This document shows positions 8,157-16,748 of a stretch of 64,000 nucleotides of DNA, piece after piece. Positions within the stretch are counted from its first letter, which is position 1. Each line of letters begins with the position of its first letter. The stretch comes from JACCZR01 sp963830065 (GTDB lineage Bacteria > Actinomycetota > Thermoleophilia > Solirubrobacterales > Thermoleophilaceae). Under the pieces are notes generated by a model, which was given only the letters and a program-made list of their open reading frames with translations, was not told the DNA's origin and searched no databases. The position numbers were made by a program, and so were the translations under genes. The DNA lies in assembly GCA_963830065.1 (NCBI GenBank), contig CAWHLA010000007.1, positions 124,001-188,000 on the forward strand, read 5' to 3'.

Positions 8157-10010
8157 CTACTCGACCGTCACGGTCTTCGCGAGGTTGCGGGGCTGGTCGA
8201 TGTTCAGCCCGCGCGCCCGCGCCACGAAGTAGGAGAGCAGCTGCAGCGGCACCACCGCCAGCAGCGGCTGGAGCAGCCAGTCGGTCTTCGGCACGTACAG
8301 CACCTCCTCCGAGTTCTCCGCCACCTGGTGTGAGCCCTCGGTGGCCACCGCGATCACGTGCGCGCCGCGCGCCTGCACCTCGGCCATGTTGGACAGCATC
8401 TTGTCCAGCATCGGCAACTCGGTGGCCACGCACACCACCGGGGTGCGGTCGTCGAGCAGCGCGATCGGGCCGTGCTTCATCTCCCCCGCCGCGTAGGCGT
8501 CGCTCGGCACGTAGGAGATCTCCTTCATCTTCAGCGCGCCCTCGAGCGCAATGGGCAGGCCGATGTGGCGCCCGAGGTAGAAGAAGAAGCCCGCGTCGCG
8601 GAAGCGCTCGCCGATGTCGGCGATGTGCTCGGTCTGCGTGTCGAGGATGTGCTGGACGTGGTGCGGCATCGCGCGCAGGTCGGAGCCCAGGCCCGCCATG
8701 ACGTCGTCCGGGAGGGCGCCGCGCACCTCGGCCAGCTTGAGCCCCAGGAGGTACATCGCGGCCGTCTGGGCCACGAAGGTCTTGGTGGCCGCCACACCGA
8801 TCTCCAGGCCCGCTCGGGTGAACAGCACGCCGTCGGCGTCGCGCGTGGCCTGGCTGCCCATCACGTTGGTGATCGCGATCACGCGGGCGCCGCTGTCGCG
8901 GGCCAGGCGCATGGCGGCCAGCGTGTCGGCGGTCTCGCCCGACTGGGTGATGCCCACCACCAGGTCGTGCTCGTTGAACAGCGGCTTGCGGTAGCGGAAC
9001 TCCGAGGCGATGTCGACGCCCACCGGAACCCCCGACCACTCCTCGATCGCGTACCGGGACACCACGCCGGCGTGATACGAGGTGCCGCAGGCCACCACCA
9101 GCACGCGCCGGAAGGTGCGCAGCTCATCGTCGGAGATGCCGAGGTCGGTCAGATCCAGGGCGCCGTCGACGCGGAGGCGGTCACCCACCGTCTCGGCGAT
9201 CGCCTCGGGCTGCTCGTAGATCTCCTTGAGCATGAAGGTCTCGAAGCCGCCCTTCTCGGCGGCGGCCTGATCCCAGTCGATCTCCTGGATGTCGCGCTCG
9301 ACCTCCTCGCCTTCGAGGTTGTAGATCCGCACCTCGTCGGGGGTCATGGCCACGATCTCGTCGTCCTCGAGGAACTGCACCCGGCGCGTCTCGTCCAAGA
9401 AGGCAGGCACCGCGGAGCCGAAGAAGTTCTCGCCGTCGCCGCGGCCCACCACCAGCGGGGTCTCCTTTCGGGCGCCCACCAGCAGGTCGGGCTCGTCGGC
9501 GCTGATCGCGACGAAGGAGTAGTGCCCGCGCAGCTCGGCGTAGGCCCTCTTGACGGCCTCCAAGAGGCCGGAGTCCAGATAGGAAGCGATCAGGTGGGCG
9601 ACCACCTCGGTGTCGGTCTCGGAGCTGAACTCCGCCCCCTCGCTCTCCAGGCGGCGCTTGAGCTCGCTCCAGTTCTCCACGATCCCGTTCATCACGATCT
9701 GGACCCGCCCGGAGGGGTCGGAGTGCGGGTGGGCGTTCTCCTGGGTCACACGGCCGTGCGTGGCCCAGCGCGTGTGGGCCACGCCCGCAGTGGCCGGCAA
9801 GCCGCCGTTCCCGCCGTTCCGCTCGTCGTAGGCGGCTACCGCCTCCTCGAGGGCGGACAGCTTGCCCACGGAATGCACCGACTCGACGCCGGCGTCGTTC
9901 ACCAGCGACAGGCCGGCCGAGTCATAGCCGCGGTACTCGAGGTGCCGCAGGCCTTCGAGAAGGAGGCCGCGGCAGGACCGTGATCCGGTGTATCCGACGA
10001 TTCCGCACAT
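8157..10010 (-). CDS. glmS: Glutamine--fructose-6-phosphate aminotransferase (isomerizing)
   Basis: A 617-residue GlmS of normal length. Cys2 (MCGIVGYTG) is the N-terminal nucleophile of the glutaminase half, with ATHG and NGIVENW motifs following. Two SIS domains bind the sugar phosphate, the first containing VACGTSYHAG and ITQSGETADTL. The protein ends PRNLAKTVTVE as the family does. It converts fructose-6-P and glutamine into glucosamine-6-P for wall precursors. glmM lies nine bases upstream, so the two successive steps are in one transcript. I see no glmS ribozyme in the short leader. Confidence 0.98.
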   Translation of the reverse strand: MCGIVGYTGSRSCRGLLLEGLRHLEYRGYDSAGLSLVNDAGVESVHSVGKLSALEEAVAAYDERNGGNGGLPATAGVAHTRWATHGRVTQENAHPHSDPSGRVQIVMNGIVENWSELKRRLESEGAEFSSETDTEVVAHLIASYLDSGLLEAVKRAYAELRGHYSFVAISADEPDLLVGARKETPLVVGRGDGENFFGSAVPAFLDETRRVQFLEDDEIVAMTPDEVRIYNLEGEEVERDIQEIDWDQAAAEKGGFETFMLKEIYEQPEAIAETVGDRLRVDGALDLTDLGISDDELRTFRRVLVVACGTSYHAGVVSRYAIEEWSGVPVGVDIASEFRYRKPLFNEHDLVVGITQSGETADTLAAMRLARDSGARVIAITNVMGSQATRDADGVLFTRAGLEIGVAATKTFVAQTAAMYLLGLKLAEVRGALPDDVMAGLGSDLRAMPHHVQHILDTQTEHIADIGERFRDAGFFFYLGRHIGLPIALEGALKMKEISYVPSDAYAAGEMKHGPIALLDDRTPVVCVATELPMLDKMLSNMAEVQARGAHVIAVATEGSHQVAENSEEVLYVPKTDWLLQPLLAVVPLQLLSYFVARARGLNIDQPRNLAKTVTVE

Positions 10011-10019
10011 GAGGGGGAG

Positions 10020-11345
10020 TCAGGCTAGCTCTTGCTCGACCAGCTCCACCAGGCGGTTCGACACCGCCTGGCACTCGTCCTCGCCCGGCGCCTCGACCAT
10101 TACCCGCACCAGCGGCTCGGTGCCCGAGGGGCGCACCAGCACCCGTCCGCGGCCCTCGAGCGCCTCGTTCTCGCGCTCGACCGCGTCCCACACCTCCGAG
10201 GCACCGTCGATCGCGTCTCGGTCCGCCACGGTCACGTTGACCAGGCTCTGGGGCAGCTTGGCCATCGCGTCGCGGTCGGCCAGGTCACCGCCGTTCAGTG
10301 CCTCCAGGCACAGCAGCGCGGAGGCCACGCCGTCGCCCGACGGGACGAAGCCCGTGTCGATGATGTGGCCCGACTGCTCGCCGCCCAGAGCCCATCCGCG
10401 CTCGAGTAGCTCGGACAGGACGTGGCGGTCGCCGACGGGGGTCGTCGCGACCTGGATACCCGCCTTCTCCATGGCCTGGCGGAACCCGTAGTTGGTCATC
10501 ACCGTCACCGCCACCCCGTCACCCGGCAGCCGGCCGGCGTCACGGAGGTGAAGCGCGGCGAGGGCCAGCAGCTCGTCCCCGTCGACCACGGTCCCGTTCC
10601 GGTCCACGGCCAGCACACGGTCGCCGTCGCCGTCGAAGGCGAAGCCCAGGTCGAAGCCTCCCCCGGCCACGCGGGGCGCCAGCTGGTCGATGTGGGTCGA
10701 GCCGCAGCCGTCGTTGATGTTGCGTCCGTCGGGCTCTGCGCCGATCGCGTCGGTGGTGGCGCCCAGGCGGCGGAAGATCTCGGGGGCCACCCGGTAGGTG
10801 GCGCCGTGGGCGCAGTCCAGCAGCACCTTGACGCCGCTGAGGTCGAGGCCGTTGAACCGCAGCTCGAGCTCGCGCAGGTAGTCGCCGGTGGCCCCGTGCA
10901 ACTCGCGCACGCGCCCGATCGCCTTGGGTGAGACGTCGCCCGCGGCCACGTGCTCCTCGATTGTGCGCTCGTCCTCGTCGGACAGCTTCGTTCCCCCCGG
11001 GCCGAAGAACTTGATGCCGTTGTCCTGGTAGGGGTTGTGCGAGGCCGAGACCACGGCGGCCAGGTCGAACTCGTACCGGCGCAGCAGCAGCGCGGCGCCG
11101 GGGGTGGGCAGCACTCCGCCCAGGAGCGCGTGACCTCCGCCCGCCGCCACTCCGGCCGCCAGCGAGGCCTCCAGCATCTCGCCCGACTCGCGCGTGTCGC
11201 GGACGATCAGCACCTGCGGGGCGTCGCCGGCGGAGACGGCTGTGGCGGCCCTTCCCAGCGCGACGGCCAGTTCCGCCGTCAGAAGCTCGCCGGCCACTCC
11301 GCGCACCCCGTCGGTGCCGAAGAGCCGCTTGGGGCCCGCCTCCAT
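10020..11345 (-). CDS. glmM: Phosphoglucosamine mutase
   Basis: A 441-residue member of the alpha-D-phosphohexomutase family. The start RLFGTDGVRGVAGE is typical of GlmM. Ser102 in VVSASHNPYQDNG is the phosphorylated catalytic serine, FDGDGDR near residue 240 is the Mg2+ loop, and RPSGTEP near the C-terminus binds the substrate phosphate. It converts glucosamine-6-P to glucosamine-1-P, following GlmS. It lies directly behind rplM-rpsI, a linkage shared by many Gram-positive genomes (rplM-rpsI-glmM). ATG start. Confidence 0.98.
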   Translation of the reverse strand: MEAGPKRLFGTDGVRGVAGELLTAELAVALGRAATAVSAGDAPQVLIVRDTRESGEMLEASLAAGVAAGGGHALLGGVLPTPGAALLLRRYEFDLAAVVSASHNPYQDNGIKFFGPGGTKLSDEDERTIEEHVAAGDVSPKAIGRVRELHGATGDYLRELELRFNGLDLSGVKVLLDCAHGATYRVAPEIFRRLGATTDAIGAEPDGRNINDGCGSTHIDQLAPRVAGGGFDLGFAFDGDGDRVLAVDRNGTVVDGDELLALAALHLRDAGRLPGDGVAVTVMTNYGFRQAMEKAGIQVATTPVGDRHVLSELLERGWALGGEQSGHIIDTGFVPSGDGVASALLCLEALNGGDLADRDAMAKLPQSLVNVTVADRDAIDGASEVWDAVERENEALEGRGRVLVRPSGTEPLVRVMVEAPGEDECQAVSNRLVELVEQELA

Positions 11346-11356
11346 TCGCGCGATCG

Positions 11357-12321
11357 CTAGCGCTTGGAGAACTGCGGGCGCTTGCGCGCCTTCTTGAGGC
11401 CGGCCTTCTTGCGCTCCTTGACCCGTGGGTCACGGGTGAGGAAGCCGCGCTTCTTGAGCTCGGTGCGGAGGTTGGGGTCGGCCTCGACCAGCGCGCGAGC
11501 GATCCCGTGCCTCAGGGCGCCGGCCTGGGCGGACACGCCGCCGCCGTGGATGCGGGCGGCCACGTCCATGCGCGACCCGTAGCCGGCCGTCTCGAGCGGC
11601 TGGCGGGCCATGCGCTGGAGCTTGACCCGGGGGAAGACGTCGTCCAGCGGGCGGCCGTTGACGCGGTAGGTGCCGTCGCCGGGCCTGAGGATGACCCGGG
11701 CGATCGCGTGCTTGCGCTTGCCGGTGGCCTGGTAGCGGGCGTCCTTGGCCAGGTCGAGCGGCTCGCGGGCGAGCGGCTGATCGTCCTCGCCGTCCTCGGA
11801 GTCGTCGCGCTGTGCCAGCACGCCCTCCTCGGCGTCGAACCCCTCGCCGGCCAGTGCCTGCTCGGCCTCGCTGCCGGCTCGCTCTTCCTCCAGAACCAGG
11901 TCGGGCTCAAGGTGGGCGCCGGGGATGACGTCGCCGGCCGCCTCGGCCTTGGCGGCGGGCTCGGGCGCTTCCTCGGTCTCCTCGGGAGCGGCGGCCTCGG
12001 CGGCGGGCTCTTCGGCCGCCTCGGGGGCCTCAGCCTCGGCGGCGGCCTCAGCTTCCGCGGCGGGCTCCTCAGCTTCTGCCGGGGCCTCGGCCTCGGCGGC
12101 GGGCTCGGCTCGGCCTCGCCCTCGGCCGGCTCGTCGGTGCCGCTCTCGGCGGACTCGCCGGCGGTCTCGGAGGCCTCGTCGTGCTGGTCGTCCTGCTCAG
12201 GGTCGGGAGCAGGGGTGTCGTCTCCCGTCGCCTCGGCCTCGGGCTCGGTGGGGGCCACGCCGTCGGCGGTGGGCTCGCCCTCCTCGGGCGTCTGCTCGTC
12301 CTCGCGCGGGTCTTCGATCAT
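11357..12321 (-). CDS. rpsI: 30S ribosomal protein S9 with long acidic N-terminal extension; frame broken in the extension
   Basis: The last 130 or so codons are a normal S9: YQATGKRKHAIARVIL, the ARQPLETAGY region, GGGVSAQAGALRHGIARAL and the end RKRPQFSKR. Upstream the same frame stays open and encodes an Ala/Glu/Pro-rich acidic stretch, but past about base 12109 it becomes Arg/Gly nonsense. A second frame, beginning at an ATG that overlaps the rplM stop as ATGA, encodes the matching acidic start (MIEDPREDEQTPEEGEP). The frames join if one base is restored in a GAGGCC repeat near 12105-12112, giving about 321 residues. A GTG near 11821 could give a shorter 154-residue S9. Acidic extensions are known on actinobacterial S9, though usually shorter. 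Confidence 0.85.
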
Positions 12322-12776
12322 GATCCGGCCTCCCGGCGCTCGGGGGTGTGTATCTCCAGGGTCTGTGGCTGCTGGGCCTCGTGCGGGTGGTCGGGACCCG
12401 CGTAGACCTTCAGCTTGCGCAGCTGGGCCCGCCCCAGGCGGGTGCGCGGCAGCATCCCCTTCACGGCTTTGCGGATGACCTCCTCGGGCTGGCGATCCAG
12501 CATCTCCTCCAGCGTCCGGCTGCGCAGGCCGCCGGGGTAGCCCGAGTGGCGGTGGTACCGCTTCTCCTCGCGCTTGTTGCCGGTCACGCCGACCTTCTCG
12601 GCGTTGACGACGATCACGAAATCGCCCACGTCGCAGTGGGGCGTGAACTCCGGCTTGCGCTTGCCCCGCAGGACGTCGGCGATCTGGGTGGCCAACCGGC
12701 CGAGCGTGTGGTCGCTCGCGTCGACCACGAGCCATTCGCGCTCGCGGTTTGCCGGGGTTGCAACGAAAGTCTTCAT
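12318..12776 (-). CDS. rplM: 50S ribosomal protein L13
   Basis: A 152-residue L13 of normal length. It shows WLVVDASDHTLGRLAT, the KVGVTGNKREEKRYHRHSG loop and GMLPRTRLGRAQLRKLKVY, all family signatures. It is an early-assembling large-subunit protein binding 23S rRNA. The ATG start follows a non-coding stretch of about 130 bases that separates it from the divergent riboswitch region, so the promoter of the rplM-rpsI(-glmM-glmS...) transcript should lie there. Its stop overlaps the start of the S9 extension, which ties translation of the two proteins together. Confidence 0.98.
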   Translation of the reverse strand: MKTFVATPANREREWLVVDASDHTLGRLATQIADVLRGKRKPEFTPHCDVGDFVIVVNAEKVGVTGNKREEKRYHRHSGYPGGLRSRTLEEMLDRQPEEVIRKAVKGMLPRTRLGRAQLRKLKVYAGPDHPHEAQQPQTLEIHTPERREAGS

Positions 12777-12904
12777 TCCAGAGAGGCGGGCAGGGGATCC
12801 GCGCCCGCGCGGGAACTGCAGACCCTAGAGGTAGCAGATGGTTGCTCCGCCACACCCGGTGCTACGCTGCCCCGTCAGTCGAAAAGTCTGCCGAATCTCC
12901 ACTG

Positions 12905-13051
12905 GTGACCAAGGCGCCGGAGGGGAACGGGGGAACCGTACGGGGGCCGCATGAGCGGCATCCGTGGGGGCGAATCGGCCGGGTCCACTGGACCTTCCGG
13001 TCGTAGCGGCGTCACAGGCGTCGCGAGCCCGTCAGCTAACCCCGTAGGCCG
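12905..13051 (+). promoter_or_regulatory. c-di-AMP riboswitch (ydaO/yuaA type)
   Basis: The leader in front of the M23 peptidase contains the conserved blocks of this class in order. These are CGGGGGAACCG, then GTGGGGGCGAATCGGCC (the GGGGUGAAUC-like block), a GGTCC-act-GGACC hairpin, a second variable hairpin, and the diagnostic CCGTCAGCTAACCCCGTAGGC at the 3' end. By family knowledge it binds c-di-AMP and, in Actinobacteria, usually precedes genes for wall hydrolases, which fits here. A -10-like TACGCT lies at 12863-12868. There is no clear U-run terminator before the GTG, so control could act on translation or through a weak terminator. Exact 5' boundary is approximate. Confidence 0.9.
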
Positions 13052-13071
13052 GGACAAGGACAGGTATCGCA

Positions 13072-14316
13072 GTGGCCGGTAGGGCTCGCACCTCATCGCG
13101 CATAGTCGTATTCCTTGCGCTGATCGTGTTCAGCGCGCTGGGCTCGAACGCCTTCGCGCAGACCTCCACCACGCCCCAGAGCGGGACGATGGCCCCGGAC
13201 GGCAGCACCTACACCTCCTCGCCGATGATCAAGAAGGTCCGCTGCGTCACCGCCTGTGCCTCCCGCAGGCGCCTGCGCGGCGGATCCACCGCCCGGATCG
13301 AGGGCCGCTACCTGAGCGGCGTCACCAAGGTCACCTTCCACGGCTCGGTCGGCCGGCGCGACGATCGCCGCGTGGCGGTCAAGCCCGGCACCTCGACGCG
13401 CCGCCTGCGCGTCCCGGTCCCCCTCTCGGCGGTCTCCGGCCCCGTTTCGGTGAGCGTGTCCAAGACGGTCAAGTCGCGCCGCTCACGCTCGGTGAAGATC
13501 CTGCCGGCGCCCGAGATCGAGCCCAACCCGGTCCTCTCCGTGGTCCCGGGCACGGGGCAGGGTGGCGCCCCGAAGCTGGAGACCGCGACCAGCCGCACCA
13601 AGTTCTACTTCGCCGGCAGCAGCGTGCGCTTCAGCTGGCGGGTCACCCACCCGAGCCCGGTGAACGTGACCGTCGACCTGGTGCGCACCGACGGCACCGT
13701 GGCCTTCACCTGGAACCCCGGGCCGGCCCAGCCCAGCCAGACCCAGAGCCTGATCTGGCGCGGCACGCTCGGCAGCGCGCCCGCCCCTCCCGGGCGTTAC
13801 TCCTTCCGCCTCAACGCAGCCGCCCCCTCCGGGGCGCGCGTCCGCAGCTCCTCCACCGCACCGGCCACCGCCCGCGACGCCTTCGACCTGCTCCCCCACA
13901 TCTTCCCCGTGCGCGGGCGCCACAACTTCGGCCAGCGCGGGGCGCGCTTCGGCGCCGGGCGCAGCGGCCACAGCCATCAAGGCCAGGACATCATGGCCAG
14001 GTGCGGCACCCGGATGGTCGCCGCCCGCGGCGGCAAGGTGAGGGCCAAGGGCTACCAGAGCTCCGCCGGCAACTACCTGGTGATCACCGGCTCGCGCTCC
14101 GGCCAGGACTACGCCTACATGCACATGACCGAGCCCAGCGCCTTCGACCGCGGCGACAAGGTGCTGACGGGTCAGCGGATCGGCACCGTCGGCGAGACCG
14201 GCAACGCCCGCGGCTGCCACCTGCACTTCGAGCTGTGGCGCCAGCCCGGCTGGTACAGGGGCGGGCGGCCGTTCGACCCCCTTCCCGCGCTGCGGGACTG
14301 GGACTCCTACTCCTAG
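13072..14316 (+). CDS. Secreted M23-family peptidoglycan metallopeptidase
   Basis: A 414-residue protein with a signal peptide (Arg-rich start, hydrophobic core, predicted cut after SNAFA near residue 29). A central region of Ig-like beta character follows, then a C-terminal M23 (LytM/NlpD) domain. Zinc ligands are His302 and Asp306 (HQGQD) and His385 in HLHFEL, with His383 as the partner catalytic histidine. All are present, so it should be an active endopeptidase cutting cross-links outside the cell. The GTG start sits about 20 bases beyond the c-di-AMP riboswitch, which implies control by wall stress or osmotic signals. It is transcribed alone; the next gene is convergent. Confidence 0.95.
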   Translation: MAGRARTSSRIVVFLALIVFSALGSNAFAQTSTTPQSGTMAPDGSTYTSSPMIKKVRCVTACASRRRLRGGSTARIEGRYLSGVTKVTFHGSVGRRDDRRVAVKPGTSTRRLRVPVPLSAVSGPVSVSVSKTVKSRRSRSVKILPAPEIEPNPVLSVVPGTGQGGAPKLETATSRTKFYFAGSSVRFSWRVTHPSPVNVTVDLVRTDGTVAFTWNPGPAQPSQTQSLIWRGTLGSAPAPPGRYSFRLNAAAPSGARVRSSSTAPATARDAFDLLPHIFPVRGRHNFGQRGARFGAGRSGHSHQGQDIMARCGTRMVAARGGKVRAKGYQSSAGNYLVITGSRSGQDYAYMHMTEPSAFDRGDKVLTGQRIGTVGETGNARGCHLHFELWRQPGWYRGGRPFDPLPALRDWDSYS

Positions 14317-14320
14317 GCGC

Positions 14321-14929
14321 CTAGGCGCTCAGGCGGCCCAAGCCGGGGAAGAACCGGCCCACGCGCGCCGAGTAGGCCGCGTAGCTCTCGCCGTGCGTGG
14401 CGAGCAGGTAGGGCTCCTCCACCAGCCGGATCTGGATCTCCAGCGCCGCGAGCAGGGAGATCACAGCCACCACCGCCACGGCGTTGGGCACCATCAGGGC
14501 AAGGCCGATCGAGGTGGGGATCATCCCGCTGAAGATCGGGTTGCGCACGATGGCGAACGGGCCCTCGGTCACCAGGTCCGTCCGTTCCTCGGGGTCCACC
14601 CCGATGCGCCACGACTGCCCCATTGCGATCTGCGCGACGAGGGTGGCCGCCAAGCCCAGCCCGAAGAGCACGACCCCGGCGACGTGACCGACGGCACCGT
14701 CGAGCGCGTCGATCGGGTTCATCAGCTCCAGCAGGTCGCAGACGGGGGCAGCGACACCCAGTGCGATGGCGACGACGAACAGCACGCCTCCGATCCACTC
14801 CATCGACCCAAGGCGCCCGCTGATGCCCTTGAAGCCCGAGGAGCCGGTGCGGCGCAGCTGGATCGCCGTGCGCAGCCCGAAGGCCAGCGTGCCGTACAGA
14901 CCGAAGCAGACGAGGGCCAGGACCGCCAC
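14321..14929 (-). CDS. Isoprenylcysteine carboxyl methyltransferase / PEMT-family membrane methyltransferase
   Basis: A 202-residue integral membrane protein with about five hydrophobic segments. The C-terminal catalytic signature of the ICMT/PEMT superfamily is present: LVTEGPFAIVRNPIF followed by a helix and then EEPYLLATHGESYAAY. Bacterial members methylate phospholipids or unknown isoprenoid-like substrates using SAM; the substrate is not evident here. GTG start. It is convergent with the M23 gene (four bases apart) and divergent from a soluble methyltransferase about 40 bases away. No operon partner is visible. Confidence 0.85.
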   Translation of the reverse strand: MAVLALVCFGLYGTLAFGLRTAIQLRRTGSSGFKGISGRLGSMEWIGGVLFVVAIALGVAAPVCDLLELMNPIDALDGAVGHVAGVVLFGLGLAATLVAQIAMGQSWRIGVDPEERTDLVTEGPFAIVRNPIFSGMIPTSIGLALMVPNAVAVVAVISLLAALEIQIRLVEEPYLLATHGESYAAYSARVGRFFPGLGRLSA

Positions 14930-14971
14930 AGGCCGATTCTCGCCCTCTGTGGCTTGCCATGCTGCGCGCCC

Positions 14972-15787
14972 ATGAGCGACCCCGATGCCTTCAAGGCCTT
15001 CGAGGCCGAGGGCTGGTCGGCCCAGGCCGCCAGCTACGACCGGCTCATGGGCCGCGTCACCGAGCGAGTGGCCGAGGAGCTACTCGACCTGGCGCAGGTG
15101 GGCGCGGGCGACCGGGTCCTCGACGTGGCCACCGGGACCGGCGCGGTCGCCGCGGGGGCGGTGGCCCGGGGCGCGACCGTGACCGGGGTGGACATCTCGG
15201 AGGAGATGCTGGCCCTGGCCCGTGAACGGGTGCCCCAGGGCCGGTTCCTCGTGGCGGACGCCGAGGAGCTCTCGCTCGGCGACGAGTTCGACGCCGTGAT
15301 CGCCGGATTCCTGCTCAACCACCTCCCCCACCCCGAGCGGGCAACGGGCGCGTGGGCGAGCGCGCTCGCTCCACGAGGACGGCTGGCGCTGTCGCTGTGG
15401 GATCGCCCCGAGCGCAACCGCTTCTTCGGCCTGATCGGCGACGCGATCGGCGAGCTCGAAGGCGACGACGCTGTGCCCGACGGACCCGACCCCTACCGGT
15501 TCGCCGGCCGCGCTGAGCTTGAGCAGTTGCTCAGCGGCGCGGGCCTGACCGCAGCCCGAGCCGGGGCGCTGTGCTTCGAGCAGGAGGTGGACAGTCCCGC
15601 TCACCTGTGGGAGGGCCTACGGGGTGGAAGCGTGCGCTCGGCCGCCCGGATCGAGGCCCAGCCCCAGAGCAAGCAGCGACGCATGCGGGCCGACCTGGAG
15701 CGCCTATGTGAGGAGCACCGCCGGGGAGACACCCTGTCGGTGCCGGTGGCGGTGACCCTGGGCGCGGCTAGGCGATCTCCCGCGTGA
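14972..15787 (+). CDS. Class I SAM-dependent methyltransferase
   Basis: A 271-residue soluble methyltransferase. Motif I is VLDVATGTGAVAAGA near residue 50, the acidic ribose ligand is in VTGVDISEEML, and motif post-I is VADAEELSLGDEFDAVIAGF, with LNHLPHPE following. This is the ubiquinone/menaquinone C-methyltransferase (UbiE-like) superfamily pattern, but similarity of this kind does not fix the substrate. ATG start chosen where the methyltransferase fold begins; the frame upstream is shadow of the divergent membrane gene. Its 3' end overlaps the convergent amidohydrolase by 20 bases. Confidence 0.9.
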   Translation: MSDPDAFKAFEAEGWSAQAASYDRLMGRVTERVAEELLDLAQVGAGDRVLDVATGTGAVAAGAVARGATVTGVDISEEMLALARERVPQGRFLVADAEELSLGDEFDAVIAGFLLNHLPHPERATGAWASALAPRGRLALSLWDRPERNRFFGLIGDAIGELEGDDAVPDGPDPYRFAGRAELEQLLSGAGLTAARAGALCFEQEVDSPAHLWEGLRGGSVRSAARIEAQPQSKQRRMRADLERLCEEHRRGDTLSVPVAVTLGAARRSPA

Positions 15788-16748
15788 AGCCGCGGGAGTT
15801 CTCCAGCGGGCGGTAGATCTCCTTGAAGTCGATCGCATAGTTGAACTCGTCGTGCTCGTCGTCCCGGGCGCCGTGGATGTCGATGTTGTGCACGATCAGC
15901 AGCTCCTCGTTGAAGTGTGAGGCCTGGATCAGCTTCATGCCCGAAGGGGCCCACACGCCCGAGCCGCCCCAGAACGCGACCCCGCTCACGCCGTGCGTGC
16001 CCACCGCGTTGCAGGCGAAGGTCCAGACCTGGTTGATCGCGGAGTTGGACGCCATCACCTTGTCCCAGAGGTCGCCGTAGTAGCTGTCGGAGCGCACGTT
16101 CATGCCGGCGTAGTCACGCGTGGCGGCCGCGCGCCACGAGGCCAGCTGCACCACCGCGTCCACCTCGTCGCCGAGCGCGTACTCGCGCAGGAGGTCGCTG
16201 AACAGGTAGTCGTAGCAAGTGGTGAAGCCGAAGCGGCCGTACCCGCGCTTGCTGTCGATCATCAGCCGGTCGTCCCGGCCGCTCTCGGTGTACTTCTTCT
16301 CGATCCCCGGCAGGAAGACCTTGTTGTAGATGTTGTCGTCGTGGGTGTAGTCGACGCCCTCGACGATCGGGAAGGTGGAGTTGAAGTACCGGCCGCCCTC
16401 GGCGCGCGTGATGTTGTTCAGGATGATCGCGAAGAAGCGGTCGTCGAGCAGCGGCCGGAGCTCGGCCTCGATCCAGTCGTGGTGGTTCTCGGTGACCGCC
16501 TCGTCCATGTACTCACGGCAGGCGGCCTCGTCCTCCCAGAAGTAACCCGATAGGCAGAACTCGGGGAACAGCGCCACGTTGACCCCGCGCTCCTTGAAGA
16601 TCTTGGCCACGCGCAGGACCTTGTCCTTGTTGGCCTCGATGCCTGGGACCTCGGCGTGGATGTTCGCCAGCCCGACCGACAGCTTGTTGTCGTCGTCGGA
16701 GTACGTCCGCTCGACGACGAAGAACTCGTCGGCGGTGTCTACTCCCAC
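15768..16748 (-). CDS. Carbon-nitrogen hydrolase (nitrilase superfamily)
   Basis: A 326-residue nitrilase-fold protein. The Glu-Lys-Cys triad is visible: Glu in LFPEFCLSGYFW near residue 62, Lys in NKVFLPG, and Cys in FTTCYDYLFSD. The sequence is richer in aromatic and acidic residues than most relatives and keeps the WRAAATRDYAG and CNAVGTHG segments of N-carbamoylase/amidase-type members. It likely hydrolyses an amide or carbamoyl bond in a small molecule. The GTG start lies ten bases inside the 3' end of guaA, so it is probably co-transcribed with guaB3-guaA; a link to purine or ureide nitrogen is possible but unproven. Confidence 0.88.
   Translation of the reverse strand: MGVDTADEFFVVERTYSDDDNKLSVGLANIHAEVPGIEANKDKVLRVAKIFKERGVNVALFPEFCLSGYFWEDEAACREYMDEAVTENHHDWIEAELRPLLDDRFFAIILNNITRAEGGRYFNSTFPIVEGVDYTHDDNIYNKVFLPGIEKKYTESGRDDRLMIDSKRGYGRFGFTTCYDYLFSDLLREYALGDEVDAVVQLASWRAAATRDYAGMNVRSDSYYGDLWDKVMASNSAINQVWTFACNAVGTHGVSGVAFWGGSGVWAPSGMKLIQASHFNEELLIVHNIDIHGARDDEHDEFNYAIDFKEIYRPLENSRGFTREIA

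Noticed and set aside
10011..10030. glmS ribozyme
   Set aside because: Only nine bases separate glmM and glmS, so there is no room for the ribozyme.
12100..12115. Programmed -1 ribosomal frameshift in rpsI as an established mechanism
   Set aside because: No X-XXY-YYZ slippery heptamer or downstream pseudoknot is evident; a lost base in a repeat is simpler, so it is listed only as one possibility.
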